Shown here piece after piece: positions 10,510-22,622 of a stretch of DNA of 64,000 bases. Both the position numbers and the translations under genes were made by a program. Source of the stretch: Amorphophallus konjac (lineage: Eukaryota; Streptophyta; Magnoliopsida; Alismatales; Araceae). The stretch is taken from NCBI GenBank assembly GCA_022559845.1, contig CM040123.1, positions 295,604,642 to 295,668,641 of the forward strand, read 5' to 3'. A model generated the notes under the pieces. It was not told the DNA's origin. It saw nothing but the letters and a program-made list of their open reading frames with translations, and made no database searches. Position 1 is the stretch's first letter. Every line of letters begins with the position of its first letter.

Positions 10510-12744
10510 ATGGCATCACGTGTAGTTTTTGATGGTTCTAACTTCAAGAAATGGTCACGCAGTCTGTGTGGTTTTATAAACTCTATAGATCCAAAACTGT
10601 GGATTCTCATTAAATATGGTCCACATGTTTTTCCTTGAGAGAAGAGTAAATGGTCCCAGAAGGATAAACGATTGAACAGTGAGAATATAAGAGTTCGAGA
10701 CATTCTGAAGAATGCTGTAGACGTTAATGTCATTTCCTCTATTCTTACATGTAGGACTGCGAAGGAAATCTGGGATTCAGTGATCACATTTCATGAGAAT
10801 CAGAAATGTCTTACGACAAGAGGAAGTACTTCAAGCAATGAAGAAGAAGATAAGGTAAATTCTGAATCTGATTCTGACGAAATGACCTTTGATGATTTAA
10901 AGGAAATGTATGCTGAATTGTATGAAAAGTATAGAAAAATAAAATCTAAAAATAAAAGATTAAAGAAAAAGATTGATCAAAATTGTTCTGATTTATCATG
11001 TGAAAATTGCTCAAAATTGAAACAATCTCATGATGCTTATCTGATTGATATTTAGAACTATAAGAAGCAATTGGAAGAAGCTGAAAATACAGGCTTAGAA
11101 ATGAATCAATTGAAGCTTGAAAATGAAAAGGCTAAAAGGCTTCAACAAGAAAATCGAGCTGAACTTGGCAAGCATAAAGAACAAATTTCTGTGCTGAAAA
11201 ATAAAAATAATGAACTTACTGTTAGGATTTCTGAACTAGAGAATGAGCTGAATTCATTAGGAAATGATCAAATCCTAATTAATGAAATAGTTCATAATAA
11301 ACAAATGATTGAGGAGAATAAAGGTCTAAAAGAACAAAACAAGAAACTCATGGTCTTAAATGTTGTTATATCAGAGAGGCTTCTGACTGTCGAGAAAGAA
11401 AAATCTGATGACAAGGAAATTCAATTTGAGAATGAATTGAAACTAAAACGAGAACTAGAAATTGTTAAAAATTTGAATGATGCCATGCAGAGACAAATTA
11501 TCTCATGTGAGGAAGACTTGACTAATTCAGAACTCAAAATCTCTTCTCTGCAATCTGAGGTAACTGAATTGAACCATTCCATGTTAAAGTTTGTCAAAGG
11601 TAGAGAGAAAATGAAAGCTTCTTTGAATGTGGAAGTCACCAAATTAAGTGAAGAGAAAGGGTGCAATCCTCAAATTAAGCAGGCTGTAAGGAACAAACTA
11701 TACGCAACATTTGTGAGTAGCTCAAATTTAGCTAGCACTTCTGCACCTTCTTCAAAATAGTTTGATGATCAGAAGATTCAAAAACAGAACAAGAATGTGA
11801 AAATGAAAACACTGAAGAAGAATAAGAAATTTCATGCAAACAAGTCTAAGGCTAAAAGATTCCCAATTGTTCACTGAAGGAATATTGAATGCTTTTACTG
11901 TGGAAATTCTGGCCATGTAATTAACGATTGCCTTGTCATGAAGAATGATGATGATAGATTTCATGCTAGGACTTCTTATGCTAAGAAATCCTATTCTGTT
12001 CAAAACAGGAAATCTAAATACTTTTACTGTCATAAAATGGGTCATCTCATGCATGAATGTAAGTTAATGAAAATAGACGACATGTCTGCTGTGTGAATGC
12101 ATGATAAACATTTCCATGCTAAAAATCATGCAATTCTTAAAAGGAAACTTCAATGCTTTTGTTGTGGCAAAATGGGTCACATTGTTGCACAATGCTGGCA
12201 TGCACAGGGGAGCAACAATCATCACACTCCTGTGTATCAAAATGTTTTTGATAGAAATGATATTGTCCCTAGAGGCAAGCACAATGAGTGCTTCAAGTGT
12301 GATAAGCCAGGCCATAGGGCAAAAGATTACTGGCATGCTCAGGGAAAGAAATTTAATTCTAAAATTGTCAAATTCCCTGCAAACAGAAATGGTTTTGGTA
12401 GGAATAAATATGTTTTTAAAGAAAAGATTCTTGCATGTTTTGAATGTGGAAAACATGGCCACAGAGCTTCAGAATACTGGTGGGCAGGTAATGGTAAACC
12501 AAAATTTCATGCAAGTAACAAAAATTTCCATGTTAATCCACATAGATTCCATGATAATGCTAATGTGCAGAAAAGAAATTTAAAATATGTTGTCTCATGT
12601 CATTACCGTGGTAAGTCTGGACATCCCATGTCCAATTGCAAGTTGATGGGCTATGATGACAGCGTTATCTGCAAAAGATCAAGAACACCTGTTGAGGGTA
12701 ATACAGGACCCAAAATTACTTGGGTTCCTGTTGGATCAAAATAA
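10510..12744 (+). pseudogene. Gag of element 1, six zinc knuckles, five in-frame stops
   Basis: Structural protein that packages element RNA. From the ATG at 10510, the N-terminal FDGSNFKKWSRSL block is the plant copia Gag (UBN2-like) start. A long coiled coil rich in Glu, Lys and Asn follows (about 10850-11660). Six zinc-knuckle-like CX2CX4HX4C modules then lie between 11890 and 12640: the first three are complete, the next two end in Tyr instead of Cys, and the last has Arg for its second Cys. The whole 745-codon frame is unshifted but has stops at 10636, 11053, 11758, 11875 and 12094, each TAG or TGA. It ends with PKITWVPVGSK at 12744, a common end of SIRE Gag before protease. No protease follows. 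Confidence 0.8.
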
Positions 12745-14961
12745 CCCAATGTTTTGCAGGTGTGCCTTGGAAGCTATGAATAAAGGGGTTAATAATCCAA
12801 GGCACTCAAGAATGAAACCCTCAGGAGAGCACTATTAAGGTCAGCTCCGAAAACTTGACTTAAATTCTGCTATCTGAAATCGTTTACTTTAGATAACTGC
12901 ATATCATGATTCATGCATACATGTTCTATTTGTTCTGACGCTTGCATTGAGTTTCATGGGCTTACTTGTTTGTACGTTTGAGCTGTGTGTGCATATATGT
13001 GAATTGCATATACATGCATTTCACATAGTCATTGAAAATCTGATACACTTAGGACTGTTGATATTGGATTGTCATGCATGACTCTTGGTATTTAAATAAT
13101 GAGATACTAAAGGGCAGATGAATTCTGTCTGGAAGTGTTTGCTATGTGTGAGGTGGTTTTTAGACCAAGTCCTCTGCCTGGTACCATAGTTCAGAATTGC
13201 ACGAAGAGCAGTCTAAATGTTCATGTGATCATTGCATATATTACATGCTGTCAGCTCACTGCACTTGAATTTACTGGTTAAAAGTGTCGACACCTTGAGT
13301 GCTAGCTCATGCATACATTTAGGGGGAGCATTATTCATGTTCTTGAAATCACATAACTGTCTATCTTGCTCATGTCTATCAACTGAACTTCCCATTTTCA
13401 GTTTGAACTGCTATCTTGCTTAAATCCCTGTGATGAATGTGAAATGCAACACATTTCAGCTTCCTGCTTCAACTGTTATCAGCCATCTTCACTCATCCTA
13501 TTCATTGGTATCAACTGTTGAATTGGCTGCTCTTTAAAATGATTCGTCCTTCCCTGAAAATTCAGAAAGACTTCTCTGTGCATATCCTGATCATAAATCT
13601 GAAAATAACTTAAAGAGGAATCTTCTATTATATAGGACTATGAATGTCTGATACTTTCAGCCGGTTGAAGTTTCATGTATGTTTTGTGTTTGTTTATGAA
13701 CATATCTTGAAAATATCTGAGTTAGTCTTAATAAACCTTAACCAACATTTTCATGTTGTGTCTTTTAAACTCTTCTGAATTCTGAAAATTCTGAAATCAT
13801 GATATTCCTTGATTGATATGTATGAAATTAGTATTACTTTTAAACATCTGAGAATCTGGAACATGTCTAAGGGTAAATCTTGTCAGGGCAATGACTTTGG
13901 TCATTGAGAAACCATGTCCAAAGGATTGTGTCATGAGGTACCATAGTTAACTATGCTTAAGAATGATTGATAATCTGGCAGAGCAATGGCATGCACACTG
14001 AGAAATACATCTCACTCATCAAAGAAATGATTTGTAGTGTGTCATAAAGTGTAAATGCTATCTCTGTTCTTATGAAGCATGACAGTTAGTCCTTCCAAGT
14101 GCTTAGGGATACTGACATCTAAACAACGTGTATCCTCTAGTTACAAGGGTGTACTAAACTCAAGTGCTCATAAAGATTGTTATGAAAATTGTTGCTGATC
14201 TAGTGTATCATTTGAAAATGCGTACAAAAGAAATATTCTATTGGAACCCTTGACAGAAACAAATATTTTCTTATATGTTTAACTTCATTACTATTGACTG
14301 CATCTCTTAAAGGAATCTTTGAAATTGAGTGAGTAAGAAAGAAGAAGGTTAAACAAGACTTTCAATATGAAAGAAAGGTTCATTTTTATTAAAACTGATT
14401 TCAGATATGAGTAAAGAATGCTAATGAACAAGCCTTGCATACATCATATTCTGATCTGACTTGTCAATGAAGATCATTCATAAATCTCTATAATAGAAGA
14501 GTCTGAAATACCTGTTTAATCAGATTTATGAAATTGATATCCCATTGAAAACCTTTCTCATTCATTCTGAATGTTTACTTTCACATTGGACTCCATTATT
14601 TCAGATCTAACTGTTGACTTCTTTTTGTCCTGTGCTTCATTCCAATCACTGTCCATCTAAGGGGGAGAATTATTGCATGTCCCTGTGGTTCAATGTTCAT
14701 TCAGGAGAGTATCTTGTCAGGGGGAGTTTTAGATGATAGTAACCTAGCATTGCATAATAGCTCCTATATCATCTTCTTCAACAGTCAATGATCATTCCAT
14801 TCTTTTTGATGTTGTCAAAGGGGGAGAACTTTTGTGAGTCATCATTTGCATCAATCAACACTTGCATCACATGGTGTTTTACATGCTCATTCTTGACTGT
14901 CATATGGTATTTCATAATCATCATGATGAATCTATTGCAATGACTCATAATATTGCCATCA
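12745..14961 (+). other. Non-coding internal region of element 1, in place of pol
   Basis: I see no protease, integrase, RT or RNase H motif in any frame. AT-rich sequence contains short GGGGGAG motifs at about 14659, 14720 and 14817 that repeat the terminal polypurine tract. Confidence 0.7.
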
Positions 14962-14977
14962 TCAAAAAGGGGGAGAT
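14962..14977 (+). other. Polypurine tract of element 1
   Basis: AAAAAGGGGGAGAT lies directly before the 3' LTR start TGTTGTGTCC. It would prime plus-strand DNA synthesis. Confidence 0.85.
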
Positions 14978-15239
14978 TGTTGTGTCCCCTGTGGTTCTGG
15001 AGTTTTGATGATGACAAATATTATGCATCATTATGGTTACATCCTTGATGATATAATCATGTTGTATTATGAGAAACTGTCAGAAAAGGTTTAAGGATGA
15101 CTCACAGTTCATGAAGTCAACCCAAGTCAAAGTCAAATCATGACAGGTAAGGTTAATGCTCAGATCAGGTAATGTTATGTCTACTCTCAGATCTGTATGC
15201 CTTATGCCTTGATGATGTTTTAGCTGATATGCATAAATT

Positions 15240-17215
15240 ATTTTGTGCATGCGTTTAAGTCTGTGCAGCACACACACACCCAAGTCTACACATCGTTTGT
15301 TCATCCATATTCATTTTGCATGTGTGCATCCCTCAGCAAAGTCTGTACACTCCACGATTGGTTTATGCATCGGTGCATTGCTTCTCTGCTGATATGTTTA
15401 TGCTGTAGTTCATTGTGCATGTGTGCATGTCTGCACATTCCTTAGTGGCTAGTCTGTACAACCTCCGGTTGATTCATTGATCAAGTCTATACAGCCACAG
15501 CCGATGCATCTCTTGACTGCAAGTCTGTACATTGCATGTGTCGCAGATATAGCAAGTCTGTATATTGCATGTGTCACAGATATAGCAAGTCTGTACATCG
15601 CATTTGATGCAGGCATAGGAAGTCTATATATTGGTATCTTTACCTACGTTGCATCTGAAAGTCCATACATTGTCCTGTAGCTTGCAAGAAGTAAAATTTG
15701 TACATTGTCCAGCGTCTCACTCAGCGTCTAAGTGAGTGTGAACATTGCATCGCTAAGTCTATACAATGCATCGTCTCATGCAGCGTCTCTATGTGCAAGT
15801 CTATACATTGTCTGGGTGCATAACACAAGTCTATACATCGCCACTTGGCTCGTGGCTTAGTCAGTGCATCCATGCATACATAAGTCTGTACAGCGCCATG
15901 TTCACATGCATTACTTCAAGTGTGTACAGCCAGTGTATTCCTTGATATCAAGTCCATACATTGCATGCTACAAAGTCTGCACATCCCGTTTGCACTAAGT
16001 CTGTACATGGCCCGTGCTTTCACTTGTCTGGTTGCATGAGACACTAAGTCTGTACATGGTCCTGGCGCTCGCAAAGTTTGTACATCGGCTTGGCGCTCGC
16101 AGAGTATGTACATCGACTTGGCACTCGCAGAGTCTGTACATCGACTTGGCACTCGCAGAGTCTGTAAATCGGTCTGGCGCTCACAAAGTCTGTACATCGG
16201 CCTGGCGCTCGTAGAGTCTGTACATCGACTTGGCGCTCGCAAAGTCTGTACATCGGCCTGGCGCTCGCAGAGTCTGTACATCGACTTGGCGCTGGCAAAG
16301 TCTATACATTCATGAGCCATGGCTGTACATCGTCTGCTGCATGCCACTTAAAGTCTGTACATGGTCTTGGCATATTCACACAAGTCTATACATTCTTGGC
16401 GTCTCTATGCATATTTGACTTGAAGTCTGTACAGCCCAAGTCTGTACATCCGACCGTCTCATTCAGCATCTTATGCACGCATTCAAGTCCATACATTGTC
16501 TCGCACAGTACATCCAAAGTCTGTACATTCCAATGGCTGTGCATCCCTTGATCTCAAGTTTATACATTGCATCATCTTGAGACTAAGTCTGTTCACCACC
16601 GTCTTACTTAGCGTCTCTGTGCATACCTTCAAGCCTATACATTGTAAGACCAAGTCTGTGCATGCATTGTCTCAAGCATCGTCTTTCAAGTCTATACATC
16701 ACTGCACATGCCTTCCACGAAGTCTGTACATCCGTGTTCATTGTGCACAGTTCGTGCATCAAGTCTACACATTGTCGCCTGCTCGTGCAAGTCTATACAT
16801 TGTTGTCTCATGCATTCTAAGTCCATACACTATGCAGTTGGGCATCGTTCATTACAGCAGAGTCTGCACATTGCTGCATTCTAAGTCTGCACATTGTTTA
16901 TACATTGCACGCATAGTCTACACATTACCTGCTATTGTGTTCATGCATCATCTGAGCAAGTCTGTACATTGTTGCACGTAGAGTCCACACATTCGTTTGG
17001 CATGACTGAGCATTCATCGTCAATGTACATACTTCACCATATGCATACTGCAGCATGTGCTATCAAGTCTATACACTCATAAGCTTAGTTAATGCATTAT
17101 GTGCTTCATGCATACACTAAGTCTGTACAACCTCCATTGGTTCACTCGACCAAGTTTGTACAGCCATGCACTGTCTTGCTTACATGAATGAAGTCTGTAC
17201 AAAGTTTTACAGTCT
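15240..17215 (+). repeat. AAGTCTGTACAT minisatellite in the 3' LTR
   Basis: Several dozen degenerate copies, as in the 5' LTR. It extends further left because this LTR is complete. Confidence 0.85.
16070..16293 (+). repeat. Eight 28-bp tandem units inside the 3' LTR
   Basis: Eight units of 28 bp beginning CGCAAAG or CGCAGAG, each containing a GTCTGTACAT core and ending TGGCGCT. The matching place in the 5' LTR (8309-8364) has two units. Confidence 0.85.
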
Positions 17216-17312
17216 TAAACTGATAATCCTCTTCGACTGACTGACAGGTACTTATGCTCGAGGAGATTAAGAATACACGTGATCCAAGAATAGAAGATGG
17301 CCCTGATCGTGA

Positions 17313-17411
17313 CACGTGGAATCACTGTGTTGAAATGCTGCCACGTGGACTGAGGCCTCTGGGCGGGAATCATGGAGTCCACACGCCCTAGCTGTCATCT
17401 GCTATATATAT
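17313..17411 (+). promoter_or_regulatory. LTR promoter block: two G-boxes and TATA box (3' copy)
   Basis: CACGTG occurs at 17313-17318 and 17342-17347, followed by CTATATATATG (17403-17411). G-boxes bind bZIP and bHLH factors in plants, including ABA- and light-responsive ones. Confidence 0.65.
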
Positions 17412-18047
17412 GAAGTTTCTTCATCTGTAGAAGACCGATCGTGATCGAAGCAGAGAAGCACGATCCAGTGAGAAGAAAAAGAAAGAGAGGTAGAGAACAT
17501 AAGAAAAAGAGGAGAAAGAGATAAGAAGAAGAAGAAAGAGAGAGAGATCCTTTGAGAGCAGAGATCGAGAGAAGAAGAGAAGTGCAGCAGAGAAAAAGAG
17601 AGATAGAGAGTTAGAGGAGAAGAAGGGAAGCTGCTTGAAGATCTGTTCCTGCTGGACCATGGATCAAATCCAGGCCAGTCAGCTCCGTTGAGAGCCACAC
17701 TTTGTGCTTCATTGTTTACAGCTTGTAGTCGCTGTGTTTCTTTATCATTTCTTATTTTTCTTTTTATTTGATCACTATGTTTTCTGATTCTTTGGTTTGA
17801 GGTCGGGTTCCTCCTGTGGTCTCAGGAGAAGGGAGATCTGTTCTCCGGTTGCAAGTGGCTGGTGTCACTTGTGGGTTCCCTCCTGGTCTGGAGGAAGAGA
17901 GACTTCGTCTCTGGTTGCTAGTGATGGGTAGTCACAAGTGGTTGCCCTCCGGTCTGGAGGAAGAGGGGAGGTTGTTTCCCTGGTCAAGCTATTTGGCAGC
18001 ACTTGTTTGCAGACTGAGTCTGTGGTTCTAGTTGTTGCTAGTGGAAG

Positions 18048-18100
18048 CCTCACTCCGGTTTGGAGTGAGGGGTGGACGTAGGTCTGTGGACCGAACCACC
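18048..18100 (+). ncRNA. Conserved two-hairpin leader motif (element 1, 3' LTR)
   Basis: Same stems as at 10125-10177, all pairs intact. Confidence 0.65.
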
Positions 18101-18283
18101 TAAAAATCATCTGTGCAGTGGGTTGATTGCTTTCGTTTGCTTCCGCTAGATGATTATTTAGGCGCGCTACATGTTTGCTCTTTGGTCCAAAAGAGTTTTT
18201 GATTAAGTCCTTTTTGAGCGAAATAATTTTTTAAGGGTGGGATTCATTCACCCCCCCTCTGAATCCACCGCACCGTTCCAACA

Positions 18284-18650
18284 GATAAGAGACCCATGAT
18301 CCCTCAAGGCTATAAAGATCCCACGATGAGGACGTAAGACCCCACGATGAGGACGTAACTCCCGCCTAAACTCCTCAACTTACGGGACTCATGAGGCGAG
18401 CACACTATATAAACCTGGGACTCCCTCTAGTGAAAGGTAAGGGTAATACACGCCTAAAATCCCCTGAGCAGGAACCACTTCACCACCTTGGTGTAGGGGG
18501 ATCTCATGCACCTCTTTCTACCTCCCTCCCTATCTTACACCATTGCTCTACTGACTTAAGCATCGGAGGGTTTTCTCCAGGGAACCTCCCCTGGGCCCCC
18601 TGATCCGTTTCCCTTTCTCTACAGTTCACTGTTCGGTGATCATCTACCCC
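18284..18650 (+). repeat. Right-hand part of the split Tat LTR
   Basis: After element 1 ends, sequence with a TATA box (ACTATATAAA, 18404-18413) and a CT-rich leader continues in typical gypsy LTR style. A short direct repeat CCCACGATGAGGACGTAA occurs twice near 18331-18362. Continuity with 7554-7897 is inferred from position only. Confidence 0.45.
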
Positions 18651-18652
18651 GC

Positions 18653-20466
18653 TCAGGAGCCGCGCGAGATCATGCCCCTTTCGGGTCCATATGAGGGAGT
18701 AGGGGCAAGGGACATTCTTGGATACATCTGAAATAGAGGAGCTGGTCTCATGACATACTCCTGTGTATCCTCCTCAGCAGCCCTTGGAGCTTCTTGTGGA
18801 GCTTCGTCATCCTGAGCTTCTTCCTCTCTAGGTTGTTCACCTTCCTGTTCATTAACAACTGACTTTGCAATTTCTTCATAGACTTTGTCAGCCGCTTCTT
18901 TCATAATCTGTGTAACCATTTCATCTAGTAATTCTTCATCTGATTCAATTTCTTCTTCTCTTTCCTTTTCTACACCTTGTGAATCTACCTCTTGTTCAGT
19001 AGCTTCTCTTGGTTGATCTTCAGCTGACTCTTGGGGAGAATCTTCTTGAATCTCTTCTTCATGATGTTGTTCAGCTATTTGATCTGATTGTTGCAGTCCA
19101 AACTTATCAAAAGTTTGATCAATGTTTTGATCTAGCTGTTTTGAAACTTGTTCTTCAGGCAAGTTCAGTTCATGGACCTCCTGCTCCAACTGTAGATTCA
19201 CAATATGTTGTTCCTCTGTTTCTCCTTGATCTTTCCCTTGACTGACCTGAGGTTGTTCAATGTGTTCCTTGGTAGGAGATGGCTGAGGCTGTTCCACAAT
19301 ATCTAATGCAGCTCCTAAAATTTTCTTGTCAGCTGTATCTTTCACCTTACTGACTTTGGATGACTTAAATCTCAAGTATTTATCAATGAAATCCATGTTA
19401 TAAATATTTACTTTGAGAATTTCTTTTGAAGACTCCTCTTCTAGTGGAATATCCATTTTTCTAAAAATTGCGGTCAAATGGGCTGCATAAGGTAGATTTC
19501 TTTTTGACTCCTTGAAAGTGCTCATTATCTGGATTATTATGGTTGTAGGCAAATCCTGATACCTTTGAGTAAGCAATAGAGAATAAATCTTTGTGACTCG
19601 GTCACTCTCTCTCTAACTCCAACTTGTGGAGTTATCATAGTGGTAAGGATATGATGTAACAATCTCCTTAGAGGGGTAAATTTATATGCATTGAACTGAG
19701 CTAGATATGTTTGTTTCTTTGGGTCTTTGGGATCTCTAGGCAACTCTGTAATGAGGGAGTAGGCCTCATGCAAGTTTACATCAAGAGCACCTTCTACTTC
19801 CCCTCCTTCTGGAATTCGAAAGATCTTATGTAGAGAGTGCCTAGATAAATCAATCTTGATCCCTTTAACTACAGACTGAACTTTTGACCTTTCAGAATCA
19901 CATCTCAGATTGCAGTAAAATTCAGCAACCAATCTAGGATAGTACGTCCTATGCTTACTTAAGAATTTCTTCAATTTCTGAAACTCAAATATCTCCAATA
20001 ATTCAGGAAATGCGGAAATCATAAGTTGGTCGGCAAAATCAACATACCAGAGAAGCATAATCTTTCATGCTTCCAATATCATCTCAACCTGTGTAGAAGA
20101 CTTGGCAGTAACCACTTTTTCTTCAGATTCATACTTAGCAGCTTCTGAAGTAACTGTCTTGCGCCGCTTGGAGGGAGTCCCTTCTGCCTTTTCTTTCCCT
20201 TTTTCTTTCTTCTGTTGAGAGACCTCTCTGGGCATATCTGCTGGCTATTGCTCCTTCGAAGGATCCTCAGGCTGTACTTTCATTTCCTTCCTCTTCCCTT
20301 TGACAGACTTCTTCTGAACCGATTCAGAAGTTGCTCCCTTTGCATGTGACTCCTTTGTTCTACGCTCATAACGTTGAGTCACATCGGTCTTCATGGCTTG
20401 AGGAGACGAAGGCTGCTGCTCTTCCGTGTCCTTCTTCCCCTTACTCGTGGCGGATGGAGAGGACAT
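18653..20466 (-). pseudogene. Extra ORF of element A (putative plant transposon protein family)
   Basis: From an ATG at 20466 the protein has a basic, Lys/Ser-rich start, then a helical domain (YYPRLVAEFYCNL, HSLHKIFRIPEGGE, FTPLRRLLHHILTTMI) followed by NLPYAAHLTAIFRKMDIPL and a long acidic Glu/Gln-rich tail. The domain matches, block by block, the ORF at 42817-43923. I believe it is the family annotated as putative plant transposon protein (Pfam Transposase_32, PF20167, from memory). Breaks are a stop near 20242, a stop near 20060 and a frameshift near 19600. Role unknown; the position downstream of pol resembles that of envelope-like ORFs in SIRE elements, without evidence of a membrane protein. 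Confidence 0.6.
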
Positions 20467-20685
20467 GGTGGATGCAGTGAAGAAGGAAGAGTGGATGATG
20501 GAGGCACAAGGAGAGGAAATGTGGAAGAAGGAGATGAAGAGGCGAGACTTGCAGTGAGGGAACGAGCGAGGGAGTCGCGAGTGCGGGAAAGGGTTACGGC
20601 TTGAACGAGAAGGGTATGAATGACAAATGATAGGTAGGGTTGAGAATATAACATGAAATACTGTCGACTTTACCAAATTTGACAT

Positions 20686-22620
20686 TTAATACCCAGAATA
20701 CCCTTTTCCTAATAGAAAATGCCTCTCCACGCCTTTATGCGATATACGGTATATGGGATTATATCATATACTATGAACCTTCTCACAACATTCCTATGAA
20801 ACGAAGTCAATGTAACTTAACCAGCTTTATCATGAAAACAGCCCAGATAGAGAAATCATTAATCTTACTAGTACTTTTCATTAGCCAATACTGATTGAAA
20901 AATCCATTTTATATAGAACTTAAGACAGTTTTAGATTACTCAAGAGACTTCAGAGTCAGCCAAATTTTTCATTAAACTTTTGTAAATTTTTGATTGAACA
21001 TTTCAGTATAACTGCACTTTTTTACTCAAGGAAACATGTTGATCAAACACCAGAGTCCCTGGTTACTCAGTGTTGTTTACCTTTATGTTTCATAATTTTT
21101 TGAATAGAGATAGCATTCATTATCATGACTTGACCTCTGAATTTCTTTGAAACAGATGGTCAGTTTCTCAAATAATATGGCATTGCACTGCCACAATCAA
21201 TTTTTATTTAATGGCATATTCTCTGGCCTTTTAATCAGATTTTTCTTAAAACTTGGCTTAAGGACCATATAAACATCAAATATTCTTTCAGATTGATGTA
21301 TTACTAAAAACTTTTAGATTCTTAACACCCTACTGAGCAATTTTAATTTGGACTATTTTAAGACCATTGATGAGTCGTTCAAGGTCAATTGTGGGGATTC
21401 TTCAAATAGGATTTAATCTTCATACACATAAGATCACACTACAGTTAAGATCAGCAATTTTGTTCTTAGTTCAGAGTAATCTTAGTAGTTAATTGTTGAA
21501 TATTAACAAAGTTGACAGATTTCAGAATTTACTCCCCTTGACTTACACAGTCAATGAATTATTATGGAGTAGATGAGAGTTTTGGAATAGATGAGCAGTG
21601 AGATGAGAATAGAGGTCACATAAGAGTGAAGGTTAAGACTAATAACAAATTTGCATGCAACCAAGGAGTTGGTCTTAGAATTCTGACACCTAACCAACAG
21701 CTCACAACAAGAATCCATAGCCCTCAAGCTTCAGACAACTTCCATCATGTAGACTCAATTAGCATCCAAATCCATTTCACTTAACAAAAACCAGACATAA
21801 CCCAATATTCAATCAGTAGTGCAGCAATGAGCATCAAACATCTCAACTCCAAGCCATTATGCATAAGAACTCTGATCAGCTTAGCTCCCCCTCAGAATGT
21901 GCAGCGATATCAATCAATCACTACTTAATTTTCTTAAAGTACACAGATATGTATCAACTAGATGCAAATTTTGATTTAAACTACATGCACTGTTTTGACT
22001 TTTGGTACTTGGTGGAAGTCTAGCCTCTACACATAGCGTGAGTTTCCAGACAGAAAACATATGCCCTTCTCCCACCATTGTATGCGTTCTACAAAAACAT
22101 GCATAGACCCATATATGTCATGACACACAAGACTGCACCGACCTCATCTGGCTCGAGGCAAGGGATTCACTGAGCTTATATGCATGCAGCTAACAAGTGC
22201 ACCGACTTGCATGCGTGCAACAACAATACTTGCTCCGACGTTATAAACATACTAGATAAGCATGCACCGATGTTATATGCGGACACGTCTAACTATGCAC
22301 AGACTTGGTAATGCAATGTGCATTTGTATCCATTTGATATACCAAGAGGTCATGCAGATGTATGCATCTACTTATTAACATGAATGACTAACTAAAGGTC
22401 TCACATGGAATTTGCATGAATCACATTCTCAATATGTATTACTCTTAAAAAGATATCATCAATCATCATGTTTGTTCTAATCAATCATGCAGCATTCCAT
22501 AGAGAGTATTATTCAAACAAAATTAACAAAAATGAAAGGTGGAGTTTGACTAACCCTTTTGCCCTGAATTTATTGAGCCCCATTTTTATTTTATCTTCAG
22601 GAGCTCTCCTGCAGCCAAAA
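20686..22620 (-). other. Non-coding internal region of element A
   Basis: AT-rich, no pol motif. A GGGGGAGC purine motif (sense) lies near 21885. At 22130-22330 the minisatellite core appears again as AGTCGGTGCA variants (sense), so the motif is not confined to the LTR. Confidence 0.6.
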
Positions 22621-22622
22621 TG

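Larger units (their letters stand above)
7898..18283 (+). mobile_element. SIRE-like element 1: gag-only LTR retrotransposon
   Basis: Two near-identical LTR copies (7898-10360, truncated at its left end; 14978-18283, complete, 3306 bp) flank a 4.6-kb internal region with an initiator-Met primer site and a polypurine tract. The LTR termini are TGTTG and CAACA. Gag is the only coding region; there is no protease, integrase, RT or RNase H, so it must depend on enzymes from another element. It sits inside the gypsy LTR. The first 680 bp or so of the 5' LTR and the left target duplication are lost. The right flank starts GATAA. Confidence 0.85.
14978..18283 (+). repeat. 3' LTR of element 1 (complete, 3306 bp)
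   Basis: It starts TGTTGTG after the polypurine tract and ends CCAACA before the flank GATAA. It carries the minisatellite (about 15240-17215), G-boxes, an intact TATA box and the two-hairpin motif. Confidence 0.85.
1..18650 (+). mobile_element. Ty3/gypsy Tat-type retrotransposon, 3' half, split by a nested insertion
   Basis: Reading on the + strand, RT, RNase H, a second RNase H and integrase follow in gypsy order (1-3345). An antisense gene, a polypurine tract and an LTR start (7554) come next. The LTR is interrupted at about 7898 by a copia-type element and seems to resume at 18284. Gag, protease and the 5' LTR lie outside the window. Integrase placed after RNase H, an archaeal-like second RNase H and an antisense extra ORF between pol and the 3' LTR are known features of the Tat lineage. 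All reading frames carry stops or frameshifts, so the copy is dead. The right limit near 18650 is approximate. Confidence 0.8.

Noticed and set aside
15916..16347. Minus-strand 143-codon Cys/Arg-rich repeat protein
   Set aside because: It is the 28-bp array read on the other strand. Unit length is not a multiple of three and there is no homolog in the 5' LTR.
15240..17215. CRISPR-like array of short repeats
   Set aside because: Repeats are degenerate, spacers are not unique inserts of fixed size, and the sequence is plant LTR DNA.
7892..18288. Target duplication TATAA/GATAA around element 1
   Set aside because: The left end of the 5' LTR is missing, so the left flank cannot be the original target; the partial match is probably chance.
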